Part shown: in pieces, positions 18,206 through 26,760 of the stretch | How the letters are laid out: the number at the start of each line of letters is the position of its first letter | Position numbering within the stretch: the first letter of the stretch is position 1 | Source: an uncultured Coriobacteriaceae bacterium | Lineage (GTDB): Bacteria; Actinomycetota; Coriobacteriia; Coriobacteriales; Atopobiaceae | DNA length: 64,000 bases | Assembly: GCA_902801175.1 (NCBI GenBank) | Contig: CADCHF010000028.1 | Span: 1 to 64,000, forward strand | Direction: 5' to 3' | The notes under the pieces: generated by a model | Database searches by the model: none | Told to the model about the DNA's origin: nothing | What the model saw: the letters and a program-made list of their open reading frames with translations, nothing else | Position numbers and translations under genes: made by a program

Positions 18206-19069
18206 TCACCCCAGCACGAGCTCGGGTGTGGACTGCCGGTAGGCCCGTGGGCCCTGTCCGGTCATCTGCTTAAAGCGGTAGCTAAAGTTGCTCTCACTGG
18301 TAAAGCCCACACGCTCCGCGATGACGGCGCTCGTGAGCGTGGTCTCGGCGAGCAGCTCCTTGGCACGGCTGATGCGGTAGCGCAAGAGGTAGTCGTGCGG
18401 GGTGGTCTCGAGCTGACGCTTGAAGAGGCGTATGAGGTAGCTGGGGCTCACAGTGGCCGCGCGTGCCAGGTCGTCGAGGGTGACCTTCTCGGCAAAGTGC
18501 CGCTCCACGTAGGCACAGGCCAGGCGTACCGGGTCGTCGTCGGAGACGGGGCCAGTTTCCTGAGCGGCAAGCACGACCTCGGTCACAAGCGCATGTACGG
18601 CAAGGCCAATGCGTGCGGCGTTGCCCACGCTCTCTGTACCCAGTCGCTCAAAGAGCACGTCGGCGTGTGGCTGCAGACGTGAGAGCGGCACCGACACTGG
18701 AGCGAGGCGCGGGAGTCCCAGCGTGCGTCCAGCAAGCTCCACGCCTGGCCCGTCGATGTGCGCCCATAGGTGGTACCAGTGGCCATGTCCCGGAGAGGTG
18801 CCATAGCTCTGCGGTGAGCGACAATCCATGAGCAGCGCCCGCCCCTTTGGCAGGCGTACGGTCTGCCCACCCTGGCGTACCGTTCCTTCGCCGCCCAGCG
18901 TGTAGAACAGGATGAAGCTGTTCTTGTCGCTGCGCGCGGTGGCAAATTTGCTGCGCGCGTAGAAGTCGCCCACCTCGCTGCAAAAGTAGGGCTGCGACAG
19001 TTCGGCTGCAGATGGGGTGGAGATGATCCAACGGCTGCGGTCCTCCACATCCATCGTATAGGTGAGCAT
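18206..19069 (-). CDS. AraC-family transcriptional regulator (cupin + HTH)
   Basis: 287 residues. The N-terminal half is an AraC-type sensor domain (GEGTVRQGGQTVRLPKGRALL, about 60-80). The C-terminal ~100 residues hold two helix-turn-helix motifs: VTLDDLARAATVSPSYLIRLFKR (split across VTLDDLARAATVSPS and YLIRLFKR) and the closing SAVIAERVGFTSESNFSYRF, KQMTGQGPRAYR. It begins 11 bases after the stop of a second AraC gene, so the two are almost certainly one transcript. The pair is divergent from the GH78 gene at 20163, the likely target. Two consecutive AraC regulators may sense different parts of one substrate. Confidence 0.92.
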   Translation of the reverse strand: MLTYTMDVEDRSRWIISTPSAAELSQPYFCSEVGDFYARSKFATARSDKNSFILFYTLGGEGTVRQGGQTVRLPKGRALLMDCRSPQSYGTSPGHGHWYHLWAHIDGPGVELAGRTLGLPRLAPVSVPLSRLQPHADVLFERLGTESVGNAARIGLAVHALVTEVVLAAQETGPVSDDDPVRLACAYVERHFAEKVTLDDLARAATVSPSYLIRLFKRQLETTPHDYLLRYRISRAKELLAETTLTSAVIAERVGFTSESNFSYRFKQMTGQGPRAYRQSTPELVLG

Positions 19070-19080
19070 GGGGCAACCTC

Positions 19081-20100
19081 CTATCCCTGCTTGCGATATT
19101 CCTGCGGCGTACAGCCAGTGTAGTCACGAAAACGCTGGTAGAAGCTTGTGAGGTTGGCAAGTCCAACCTCCTCGGCAATCTCGTAGATGGGGTGCGTCGT
19201 GCCACGCAGAAGCAGTGCCGCCCTGCGCATGCGCTCTACGTTGACTAGCTGCTTGAAGGTCGACCCTGTGGCTTGACGCACGAACTTGGACAGATAGGTT
19301 CGCTCGTAGCCAAGGTCAGCTGCCATCTGCTGAAGGCTTCCCTCGCGGTAGTGCAGGCCAATGTACTGGCGTATGGTGCCAATCAGCTCGGCGCGCTCCC
19401 AAGCAACGTCGTCGAGTTCGCCCTTGGGCTCGTAGGTACGCAAGAGGTGCGTAAGCAGCGCTGCAAGGAAGAAGTCAATCATATAGGGGCTTGTCATGTC
19501 AGGCTCGAGCCGCTCGCAGAGGATGCGCTCTACGCAAGTGCGCGCTACCTCGTCGGTGGCTGTGTGATAGACACGCCAAGTCTCATGCGATGCCCCTAGC
19601 GTCATGAGCTCGGTGGCAAATGGAGAGGCAAGATCGGTCATGCCGTCGAGCAGCCGACCCTCAAAGAATTCCTCGGCGAGGATAAAGTTGACGGTTATGT
19701 CGTTAGGGCCGGTGGGCTCAACACTGTGGGGAACATGGCGATCCATGACGATGCAGTCACCCGCTTCGAGCAGCACATGACTGCCGTCCACGCTCATGCG
19801 AAAAACGCCCTGCCAGCAGTAGGTGATGAGCACGTACGAGTAGATATGCTCGGGAATGGTGGCAGATTCCACTCCGTGAAATGAAACGATATGGCGACGG
19901 TCGGCAAACTCGCGTCCCTGTCCAAAGAGAAAGAGCTCCCTTCCGTGGTACTGCACGCGAGGGTAGCGCTCGGCAAAGTGCTCGAAGATTTCCTCGTCGG
20001 TATGACGCTCGAGTATTGAGGCGGCAAGCAGTGCGGAGGGAAGTTGTTCAAGATTCACAGTACACCCCACAGATTCATACTGCCAAAGACAAAAACTCAT
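19081..20100 (-). CDS. AraC-family transcriptional regulator
   Basis: About 340 residues. The sensor domain (about 50-200) includes ERYPRVQYHGRELFLFGQG and VLLEAGDCIVMDRHVPHSVE, a cupin-like effector pocket. The C-terminal HTH pair reads SLQQMAADLGYERTYLSKFV, RQATGSTFKQLVNVERM, and the closing IYEIAEEVGLANLTSFYQRF, RDYTGCTPQEYRKQG. The start is uncertain. An ATG at 20100 is taken here. A GTG at 20058 preceded by GTGGGGTG gives a more usual length, and the ATG at 20142 lies inside the shared promoter region. It is the first gene of a two-AraC unit and is divergent from GH78. Confidence 0.88.
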   Translation of the reverse strand: MSFCLWQYESVGCTVNLEQLPSALLAASILERHTDEEIFEHFAERYPRVQYHGRELFLFGQGREFADRRHIVSFHGVESATIPEHIYSYVLITYCWQGVFRMSVDGSHVLLEAGDCIVMDRHVPHSVEPTGPNDITVNFILAEEFFEGRLLDGMTDLASPFATELMTLGASHETWRVYHTATDEVARTCVERILCERLEPDMTSPYMIDFFLAALLTHLLRTYEPKGELDDVAWERAELIGTIRQYIGLHYREGSLQQMAADLGYERTYLSKFVRQATGSTFKQLVNVERMRRAALLLRGTTHPIYEIAEEVGLANLTSFYQRFRDYTGCTPQEYRKQG

Positions 20101-20136
20101 ATTGTTGCAGGTAAACAATACTAGATAAAGTATAGT
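20096..20136. promoter_or_regulatory. Candidate AraC target upstream of GH78
   Basis: TTGTTGCAGGTAA (20102-20114) within a longer similarity to the EIIBC upstream region at 22514-22547. A -10-like TATAGT is at 20131-20136, 27 bases before the GH78 ATG. The spacing of motif to hexamer differs between the two copies, so the motif is more likely a regulator site than a -35. Confidence 0.5.
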
Positions 20137-20162
20137 CAACAACGATTAAGCGTGCAGGAGGC

Positions 20163-22391
20163 ATGATGGTAACCGTGAGTGATGACGCTAGATGGATATC
20201 GGGACCGACATACGACTACGGCGAGGATGACGCGAGCTACTATCGCAAGCACCGCAACCACGTGCTCTCACGCACGTTCTCGCTCGACGGCTTTTCGAAG
20301 GCAGAACTGAGTATTGCAGTTTTGGGTTATGCGCGGGTGCTGGTCAATGGGCAACCCCTGGGCAACATCGAACTTTTGGGAGAGTGGACCAACTTCTCAA
20401 AGCTCGTGTACGTGCGCACCTTTGACGTGACGGGGCTGGTGCGTGAGGGCGAGAACAGTATTGAGGTTGAGCTGGGCAACGGCTGGTTTAACCCCTCTCC
20501 GCTTACGATGTTTGGCAAGTACAACCTCCGAGAACGTCTCGCCGAGGTGGGGACGCCGCAGGTGCTGTTGTCGCTCGACGTCGATGGCGCAACGGCGTTG
20601 GTATCCAACGACCAGTGGCTGTGCCACGAAGGTCAACTGCTCTTCAACAACGTATATCTAGGCGAAACCTGCGACCTGCGGAGCGAGCGCGGCGCGCAGC
20701 TGGAAGTCGTTGCCTGCAAGAACTTCCGCGTTCTAGAGCCTGCTGTGGTCGAGCCGTGCCGTCGCTTTGAGTCGGTGGTTGGGCAAGACGTGCATGAGCT
20801 TGAGGACGGTTCACTGGTGGTGGACTTCCACGAGCTTGATACGGGCATGATTGACCTGGTGTTCACGGCGCATCGGGATGACGAGGTTATCATCCGCTAT
20901 GCCGAGGAGCTGGATACGAGCGGAATACCCTCATACGAGTCGAGCCATGCAGGTCTGGTAGGCTGTCTCGTGCCCGAGGGCTTTCGTATCCCTGGCGGCC
21001 CTGGAGCGCCAGAGCGGGCCGTTCAAACCGATCGCATCGTTTGCGCAGAAGGGGAGAACTGCTTTACGAACCGGTTCACGGTCCACTCATGTCGCTATGC
21101 GGTAATTGAGGGGCTGTCGTGCGACCAGCTGCTCAAGGTGGCTTTTGTGCCCGTGCATACCGACCTTAAACCGGCAGGCACAATAGCTACGGGTAGTGAT
21201 TTCTACGACAGCATGGTTGATGCGGCGGTGCGCACCAAGCTCAACAACGTGCATGGCCTCTGGGAGGACTGCGCCCGCGAGCGCCTGGGCTATGGTGGCG
21301 ACATGGTTGCGCTTGCCGCATCGAACTTGGTAGCGTTTGACTGCGAGGGGCTCATTCGCAAGACGGTGCGCGACTTCCGCAACGACCAGACCGCGACGGG
21401 CGGTGTGCCCGAGACAGCTCCGTTTATGGGCATTGGTTCCAACGGCACAGCCTATGGCGAGGGGCCGCTGCTTTGGCAGCTAGCCTACCCGCACTTGGTG
21501 TTGCGCGCATATCAGTTCTATGGCTGCCGCGATTTGGTGGAGAGCGAGTGGCCGTATGTGCGTAAGCTTGTCGACTACCTGCTGGGCTGGGACCCAGCAG
21601 AGCTGGCTACCCATTGTTTGGGTGACCATGGGTCGGTGGCGACGAGTGAGAGCTTCAAGACGGGTACGCCCGACAAGGAGCTAGTGGGTTGGTGCACCAT
21701 CGCGCGCTTTACGCGTGCTGCAGCACGGTTCTGTCAGATTCTGGGAGAGGACGGCTCGGCTTACGAGACCCGTCTGGCAGAGTTGAGGGCACAAATAGCC
21801 GAGCGCTTTTGTAATGCCGACGGGAGCTGGGGCGATGGTACCCAGACGGGAATTGCCTTTGCCGCAGACCTCGGCCTTTCCGACGAGTATGAGCTGGCCA
21901 AACGCCTGGTGAGCAAGATCGCCGAGGAAGATGGCGTGCTTACTACGGGTATCTTTGGCACGACCATCGCATTTGACCTGCTCAATCGCACAGGCCATTC
22001 CGATACAGTTGAGGCTTGGCTCACACGTGAGGAGGCTCCAAGCTACAAGGCTATGCTGGCCAGTGGCAACAAGGCGCTTGCCGAGCAGTTTGAGATGTTC
22101 CTGTCGTCGTACAACCATGCTATGTTCAGCAGCTACCTGCAGTGGTTCTATCAAGGGTTGGGCGGAATCCGTGTTGCAGACGACGCCTGCGGATGCGATC
22201 GTATCGAGCTCCGGCCGTACTTTAGTCCGCTCACGAAAGCAGTAACCTGCTCGTTCGAGACGCGTCGAGGTACAATCCGCACTAGCTGGCACCGTTTGTC
22301 GGACGGCTCTGTGAGCTTCGCATACGAGGTGCCAGAGGGCGTTGCCGTGACGGTCGACGCGCCTGTGGGCGTGGAGGTCACAAGGCTCTAG
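20163..22391 (+). CDS. GH78-type alpha-L-rhamnosidase-like protein
   Basis: 742 residues without a signal peptide, so likely cytoplasmic. The N-terminal 180 residues look like the jelly-roll domain of bacterial rhamnosidases (FSKAELSIAVLGYARVLVNG, NSIEVELGNGWFNPSPL). The (alpha/alpha)6 catalytic part contains GLWEDCARERLGYGGDMVA, a variant of the family's DCPQRERxGW-GD motif. The C-terminal beta domain ends with FSPLTKAVTCSFETRRGTIR. The changed catalytic motif (DCARERLGYGGD) means the substrate may differ from classical rhamnosides. The start follows CAGGAGGC; ATGATG leaves a one-codon choice. The two divergent AraC genes and the following EIIBC suggest a glycoside-utilisation unit. Confidence 0.82.
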   Translation: MMVTVSDDARWISGPTYDYGEDDASYYRKHRNHVLSRTFSLDGFSKAELSIAVLGYARVLVNGQPLGNIELLGEWTNFSKLVYVRTFDVTGLVREGENSIEVELGNGWFNPSPLTMFGKYNLRERLAEVGTPQVLLSLDVDGATALVSNDQWLCHEGQLLFNNVYLGETCDLRSERGAQLEVVACKNFRVLEPAVVEPCRRFESVVGQDVHELEDGSLVVDFHELDTGMIDLVFTAHRDDEVIIRYAEELDTSGIPSYESSHAGLVGCLVPEGFRIPGGPGAPERAVQTDRIVCAEGENCFTNRFTVHSCRYAVIEGLSCDQLLKVAFVPVHTDLKPAGTIATGSDFYDSMVDAAVRTKLNNVHGLWEDCARERLGYGGDMVALAASNLVAFDCEGLIRKTVRDFRNDQTATGGVPETAPFMGIGSNGTAYGEGPLLWQLAYPHLVLRAYQFYGCRDLVESEWPYVRKLVDYLLGWDPAELATHCLGDHGSVATSESFKTGTPDKELVGWCTIARFTRAAARFCQILGEDGSAYETRLAELRAQIAERFCNADGSWGDGTQTGIAFAADLGLSDEYELAKRLVSKIAEEDGVLTTGIFGTTIAFDLLNRTGHSDTVEAWLTREEAPSYKAMLASGNKALAEQFEMFLSSYNHAMFSSYLQWFYQGLGGIRVADDACGCDRIELRPYFSPLTKAVTCSFETRRGTIRTSWHRLSDGSVSFAYEVPEGVAVTVDAPVGVEVTRL

Positions 22392-22415
22392 CGCGCCTGT
22401 GCAAGAAGACACATA

Positions 22416-22453
22416 GGGAGGGGTGGGGATTGATCCCCGCCCCTCCCTTTTTT
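22416..22453 (+). terminator. Strong intrinsic terminator of the GH78 gene
   Basis: GGGAGGGGTGGGGAT (22416-22430) pairs with ATCCCCGCCCCTCCC (22433-22447) with one G-T wobble, then TTTTTT. Confidence 0.9.
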
Positions 22454-22513
22454 CGAAAAAATGAACTGCTGGCTAAGCTGCATCAATAAGTCATAGCAAT
22501 ATACGCACAAATT

Positions 22514-22547
22514 GATATTGTCGCAGGTATACATAGGAAAATATAGT
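22514..22547. promoter_or_regulatory. Candidate AraC target upstream of EIIBC
   Basis: GATATTGTCGCAGGTATACA resembles CATATTGTTGCAGGTAAACA upstream of GH78, with 17 of 20 bases shared. A -10-like TATAGT follows at 22542-22547. The match suggests co-regulation of the GH78 gene and this permease. Confidence 0.5.
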
Positions 22548-22610
22548 TATTACAGCAAGAAGGAAAGAAGAGGTCCACAATAGACCTCAAAAGAAAAGGG
22601 AAGGAAGATC

Positions 22611-24020
22611 ATGGCAGACAACAAGCAGATCGCAACCGACGTGCTCGCAGCGGTCGGTGGCAAGGAGAACGTCAGCAAGGTGATCCATTGCGCGACGCGC
22701 CTGCGCTTCAACCTCGTGGACGACAATGTGCCCGTGGACGAGGACGTCAAGGCCATCAAGGGTGTCCTGGGCGTCATGAAGCAGGGCGGCATGTACCAGG
22801 TCATCATCGGGCCGTCCGTGCCCGAGGTGTACGACGAGCTGACCAAGCTCGGTGTCGGTGGTGGCGGCTCCATCGACGAGAACCTCGACGACGCGCCCGC
22901 CAAGTTCGAGTGGACTCCCAAGAACGTGCTCGATGCCGTGCTCAACTACCTCTCCGGCTCGGTTGTTCCTCTGGTCCCGGTCCTGATGACCGCCGGTCTC
23001 TTCAAGACCCTCGGCGCCGTCTTCGGCCCCACGTTCCTCAACCTGGTGCCCGCTGACAGCCCGCTCGTGTTCCTCTGCGACATGATGTACAACGCCGGCT
23101 TCTACTTCATGCCCATCCTTGCCGGCTTCACGGCTTCTCAGAAGCTTGGTGCCAACCCGTACCTCGGTGCGATGCTCGGCGCAGCCCTGCTTGAGCCGAG
23201 CTTTGCGGCCTTCGTGGGTGGCGAGACCGGCCTCTCGTTCTTCGGCGCCCAGGTCCCGATGCCGCTCTTTGGCTATGGCCAGACGCTCATCCCCATCCTG
23301 CTGTGCATCCCCGTGTTCGCCTTCCTTGAGAAGAGGATCAACGGTGTCATGCCCAACGCCGTGCGTACCGTCTTTGGTCCCTTCCTCACCGTCCTCCTCA
23401 TGATCCCGCTGGAGCTCTACATCCTGGCTCCTCTGGGCAGCATGCTCGGCAACGGTGTGGCAAGCCTCTTCGAGATCATCGGCAACTCCCCGCTCGGCTT
23501 CCTCGCCATCGCAATCTTTGCTGCTACCTATCCCATGCTCGTCCTCACCGGTATGCACATCGGCATCATGGGCATCGCCATCGCCAACTTCGGCAACGTC
23601 GGCTACGACACCATGTTCCTCATGGCTTCCACGGTTCAGGCCTTCACAGCCTCCGGTGTTGGTCTCGCTGTCGCCCTCAAGATGAAGGACCCCGAGAACA
23701 AGAGCCTGTGCTGGGGCTACTTCCTGACCCAGTTCCTCGGTGGCGTGGGTGAGCCCCTGCTCTACGGCGTGTTCCTGCGCTACAAGCGTCCCTGGATCGG
23801 CACCCTCTGCGGTGGCGCTGCTGCCGGCCTCTACGCCGCCTTCACCCACCTGACCCTCTACACCATGGCTTCCGGCATCTTCTCGCCTCTCGCCTTTGCC
23901 GGCGGTGACCAGGCCAACTTCATCAACGGCTGCATCGCCATGGCCATCGGCTTCGTCGTCGCCTTCGTGACCACCTGGCTCTTCGGCCTCACCAAGGAGC
24001 AGGCTGAGGGCAAGGAGTAA
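22611..24020 (+). CDS. PTS EIIBC permease, beta-glucoside/sucrose superfamily
   Basis: 469 residues. The EIIB domain carries the phospho-Cys in VIHCATRLRFN (about residue 26) and IKGVLGVMKQGGMYQVIIG. The EIIC domain follows a linker at about 80-100, has around ten hydrophobic helices, and carries the conserved TQFLGGVGEPLLYG loop near residue 380. It has no IIA domain. The start follows GGAAGGAAGATC. The upstream motif shared with the GH78 gene suggests that this permease brings in the glycoside that the GH78 enzyme processes. The true substrate cannot be deduced. Confidence 0.92.
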   Translation: MADNKQIATDVLAAVGGKENVSKVIHCATRLRFNLVDDNVPVDEDVKAIKGVLGVMKQGGMYQVIIGPSVPEVYDELTKLGVGGGGSIDENLDDAPAKFEWTPKNVLDAVLNYLSGSVVPLVPVLMTAGLFKTLGAVFGPTFLNLVPADSPLVFLCDMMYNAGFYFMPILAGFTASQKLGANPYLGAMLGAALLEPSFAAFVGGETGLSFFGAQVPMPLFGYGQTLIPILLCIPVFAFLEKRINGVMPNAVRTVFGPFLTVLLMIPLELYILAPLGSMLGNGVASLFEIIGNSPLGFLAIAIFAATYPMLVLTGMHIGIMGIAIANFGNVGYDTMFLMASTVQAFTASGVGLAVALKMKDPENKSLCWGYFLTQFLGGVGEPLLYGVFLRYKRPWIGTLCGGAAAGLYAAFTHLTLYTMASGIFSPLAFAGGDQANFINGCIAMAIGFVVAFVTTWLFGLTKEQAEGKE

Positions 24021-24056
24021 GGACTCCTGGCAAGGTAAGACAGCCTTCCCTTCCCA

Positions 24057-24083
24057 GCGCCGCTCTCTCTAAGAGAGCGGCGC
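24057..24083 (+). terminator. Intrinsic terminator of the EIIBC gene
   Basis: GCGCCGCTCTCT (24057-24068) pairs perfectly with AGAGAGCGGCGC (24072-24083) with a three-base loop, 36 bases past the stop. Confidence 0.75.
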
Positions 24084-24084
24084 T

Positions 24085-24156
24085 TCCGACCATTGGGGAC
24101 GGTTCCTTTTGGTCGGGTGCTCCGACCGTTGGGGACGGTTCCTTTTGGTCGGGTGC
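24085..24156. repeat. Tandem 2 x 36-bp repeat of a GGGGACGGTTCC hairpin unit
   Basis: Units 24085-24120 and 24121-24156 differ at one base. Each starts TCCGACC, contains TTGGGGACGGTTCCTTTTG, and ends GGTCGGGTGC, so each unit also forms its own CCGACC/GGTCGG hairpin. Related single copies lie at 7209, 46667 and 49251. Confidence 0.8.
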
Positions 24157-24212
24157 TCTGAGAACAAAGACAAAGGCGCAATCACACTTACTAGATGACG
24201 AGGAGGATTCAC

Positions 24213-25130
24213 ATGCGTTACGAAGAGGTCTGCCTGAGCGAAGACGGAAGAACTCGGCTCGACTGCTACCTTCTGGATCCTGAGGTCACGACGGGTGGCT
24301 ACAAGACTCGTCCTGCGGTGCTGGTAACGCCGGGGGGAGCATACCTCAGCCTGGCGCACCGCGAGGGCGAGCCGGTTGCGGCACGGTTCCTGGGCTTGGG
24401 CTATGACGTCTTTGTCCTGCGGTACCACGTGTATGTGACAGCGCTACCTACAGAGCCGAATGGCCTGCTGCAGGTTGACGACTCGTCGCACTATCCCGTG
24501 CAGATCGTGGATGCCATGCGTGCCATGGCGTATGTGCGCGAGCATGCCAGCGAGTGGGACGTCGATGCGAGCCGCGTATACGCGCTTGGGTTCTCTGCGG
24601 GGGCGCATGTGGCGGGATTGCTCGCGGAGCACTTCGACGATGCGGAGCTACTTGCGTTGGCTGGCACGATGGCCGAGGCCGCGCGTCCTTCCGGCCTCGT
24701 GCTCTGCTACCCCATGGTTTCGGCTGAGAAGCTCTGCCGAGTGGAGCCTGGTGCCACGCCCGAGCAGGCACAGGGGGCGAGGTTGGTAACCAAGGCAGTC
24801 TTTGGCAAGAACGATCCCTCCGGCGAGGACTATGCGCGCGTTGACCTGCGTCGTCACGTGCGACCCGACATGCCGCGCACCTTCATATGGCAGACCAGCG
24901 AGGATGAGGTCGTGGCGTCGTATGAGACGACCGAGTTGGTGGCGCTGCTCCAGCGCGCAGGCGTGCCTGTGGAGTATCACCTCTATGAACGGGGGATTCA
25001 TGGCCTGGCGTTGGCGGACCGCAGCACGGCCAGCCGCGAGGATCTCGTGAACGATGAGGCCGCTACATGGGTTGGCCTGTGTGCGAGCTGGCTCGCCCTT
25101 GACGATGGGGGAGAGCTGAGCCACCGCTAG
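24213..25130 (+). CDS. Alpha/beta-hydrolase, acetyl-xylan-esterase-like (BD-FAE type)
   Basis: 305 residues, no signal peptide. The oxyanion region is VTPGGAYLSLAHREGEPVA (about 41-59). The nucleophile elbow is ALGFSAGAH (Ser about 131). An acid residue is likely in TSEDEVV, and the catalytic His in RGIHGLAL near 263. This family removes acyl groups, often acetyl, from sugars or small esters in the cytoplasm. The ATG at 24213 follows GAGGAGGATTCAC; the upstream ATG at 24195 overlaps that binding site. It lies between the EIIBC and GH43 genes in the same direction, so it likely deacetylates imported oligosaccharides. Confidence 0.88.
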   Translation: MRYEEVCLSEDGRTRLDCYLLDPEVTTGGYKTRPAVLVTPGGAYLSLAHREGEPVAARFLGLGYDVFVLRYHVYVTALPTEPNGLLQVDDSSHYPVQIVDAMRAMAYVREHASEWDVDASRVYALGFSAGAHVAGLLAEHFDDAELLALAGTMAEAARPSGLVLCYPMVSAEKLCRVEPGATPEQAQGARLVTKAVFGKNDPSGEDYARVDLRRHVRPDMPRTFIWQTSEDEVVASYETTELVALLQRAGVPVEYHLYERGIHGLALADRSTASREDLVNDEAATWVGLCASWLALDDGGELSHR

Positions 25131-25132
25131 GT

Positions 25133-25159
25133 GAGACAAAGGGACAGGTCATTTGTCTC
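25133..25159. terminator. Small GAGACAAA/TTTGTCTC hairpin
   Basis: 8-bp perfect dyad around GGGACAGGTCA, just after the hydrolase stop codon. There is no T tract, so it may be a dispersed element rather than a terminator. Confidence 0.4.
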
Positions 25160-25238
25160 CCTCCCCACCTGATACTGAGAGCCGCTAACAGCCTTTAGAA
25201 TTGCGACAAACTCGTTCCGCGCCTCCCAAGAAGAACCA

Positions 25239-26660
25239 ATGAAACGCCCTGCCTACAACCCCTACCTGCCCAGCTGGGAGTATGTGCCCGACGGAGAGCC
25301 GCATCTCTTCGACGGTCGCGTGTACGTGTACGGCTCACATGATGTCGCCGATGGCGAGAGCTACTGCCCCGGTGACTACGTATGCTGGTCCGTACCAGAG
25401 ACCGACCTTGCCGACTGGCGCTTCGAGGGCGTGATCTTCCGTAAGACCGACGACCCCTCGAACCCTGCCGGTGATGCGCCGCTCTTCGCACCGGATGTCG
25501 TGCAGGGCCCCGACGGGCGGTTCTACCTGTACTACGCAATCGCGTCCATGCTCGTGGGCAGGCCGTGTCACATCGGCGTAGCCGTGTGCGACGAGCCTGC
25601 GGGGCACTATCACTTCCTTGGCGACGTGACACTTCCTGGCGGAACGCCGCTCGACTCGGACAGTGGATACGGCATGGTGTTTGATCCTGCCGCCTACGTC
25701 GAAGGCGATGCGGTTTGGTTGTACTGGGGCTTCGGCATGCCCAAGGCAAGCCCTCGCATGCCTGCCGCGGTGACTGAGGGTAGCTGGGTGGTGCGCCTTT
25801 CGTCCGACATGGTCACGATGGCGGAGGCGCCCCATCGCTTGGCTCCGGCCAAACTGCAGGCGGATGGCACGAGCTTCGAGGAGCATCCCTTCTTTGAGGC
25901 GTCGAGCTTCCGGCGCATCAAGAGCCGTTACTACTTCATCTACTCGAGCCTGCAAGGCCATGAGTTGTGCTGGGCGCATGCGGAAACGCCCGAGGGGCCG
26001 CTCACATACGGTGGCGTGCTGCACTCCAACGGCGATGTGGGGATGCCTGGCAAGCCCACTGAGGCGGAAGCCACGTACTATATGGGCAACAACCACGGGT
26101 CGCTTGTGGAGCTGTCGGACGGACGGGTCTTCGTGTTTGGCCACCGTCACACCCATGGCCACCAGAACTCGCGGCAGGGCGTGGCGGAGCCCGTTGTCAT
26201 TCATGAGGACGGCTCTATCGAGCACGCCACACGCGAGACGCCCGCCTACGCCTGCTGCCACTTGCGCAGCGCCGAGGGCATCCTGCACTACAGCAGCTCG
26301 GTGACGTGGAACGAGGCTCATCCGTACGTTGCCCAAGAGGATGACGCAGGGGCGGCAACCTCGGCCTACGCCTATGTGCACAACCTATGCGATGGTGCAG
26401 AGGCGGGCTGGAAGTACCTGGAATCTGATGGTTCGGAGCGCACTGTGCGGCTCGAAGTGCGTGGTGCGTTTACGGGCTTGGTCAGCGTGCGAATCGATGC
26501 GACCGATGGTACCGAGGTTGCTCGAGTGCTCGTGAGTCCATCGGAAGGCTGGAGGTGGGCCGAAGCTCGCATCTCCTCACCTGTCGCGGGCGTACGCGCC
26601 GTCTATCTCGTTGCCTGTGGATCGGCATCCCTTGATCTGCGCGCTCTAAGCTTCGCCTGA
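25239..26660 (+). CDS. GH43-family glycosidase (arabinosidase/xylosidase-like)
   Basis: 473 residues, no signal peptide. The N-terminal five-bladed propeller fits GH43: NPYLPSWEYVPDGEPHLFDG, VYVYGSHD, FAPDVVQGPDGRFYLYYA, and the acid Glu in FFEASSFRRIKSRYYFIYSS (about 225). The last ~110 residues form a beta-rich accessory domain of the carbohydrate-binding type (AYVHNLCDGAEAGWKYL onward). These enzymes release arabinose, xylose or galactose from oligosaccharides. Cytoplasmic location suggests it acts on imported short oligomers. It follows the esterase by 108 bases with the same orientation. The Shine-Dalgarno site is weak (AAGAAGAACC). Specificity within GH43 is not determinable. Confidence 0.86.
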   Translation: MKRPAYNPYLPSWEYVPDGEPHLFDGRVYVYGSHDVADGESYCPGDYVCWSVPETDLADWRFEGVIFRKTDDPSNPAGDAPLFAPDVVQGPDGRFYLYYAIASMLVGRPCHIGVAVCDEPAGHYHFLGDVTLPGGTPLDSDSGYGMVFDPAAYVEGDAVWLYWGFGMPKASPRMPAAVTEGSWVVRLSSDMVTMAEAPHRLAPAKLQADGTSFEEHPFFEASSFRRIKSRYYFIYSSLQGHELCWAHAETPEGPLTYGGVLHSNGDVGMPGKPTEAEATYYMGNNHGSLVELSDGRVFVFGHRHTHGHQNSRQGVAEPVVIHEDGSIEHATRETPAYACCHLRSAEGILHYSSSVTWNEAHPYVAQEDDAGAATSAYAYVHNLCDGAEAGWKYLESDGSERTVRLEVRGAFTGLVSVRIDATDGTEVARVLVSPSEGWRWAEARISSPVAGVRAVYLVACGSASLDLRALSFA

Positions 26661-26693
26661 CGGAATTCTTGAACTGCCCGTGTGAACCAATGT

Positions 26694-26743
26694 GCAGGGC
26701 ATTCGACCCGTTCGCGCTCTGGCGTTCGAGTCGAATGCCCTGC
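26694..26743. terminator. Bidirectional terminator between GH43 and SGNH esterase
   Basis: GCAGGGCATTCGAC (26694-26707) pairs perfectly with GTCGAATGCCCTGC (26730-26743), with a secondary CGTTCG pairing in the loop, between convergent genes. Confidence 0.65.
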
Positions 26744-26760
26744 TTATGTCGTAGGCCAGC

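Noticed and set aside
24085..24156. Start of a CRISPR array
   Set aside because: Only two units, directly joined, and related copies are scattered singly between genes.
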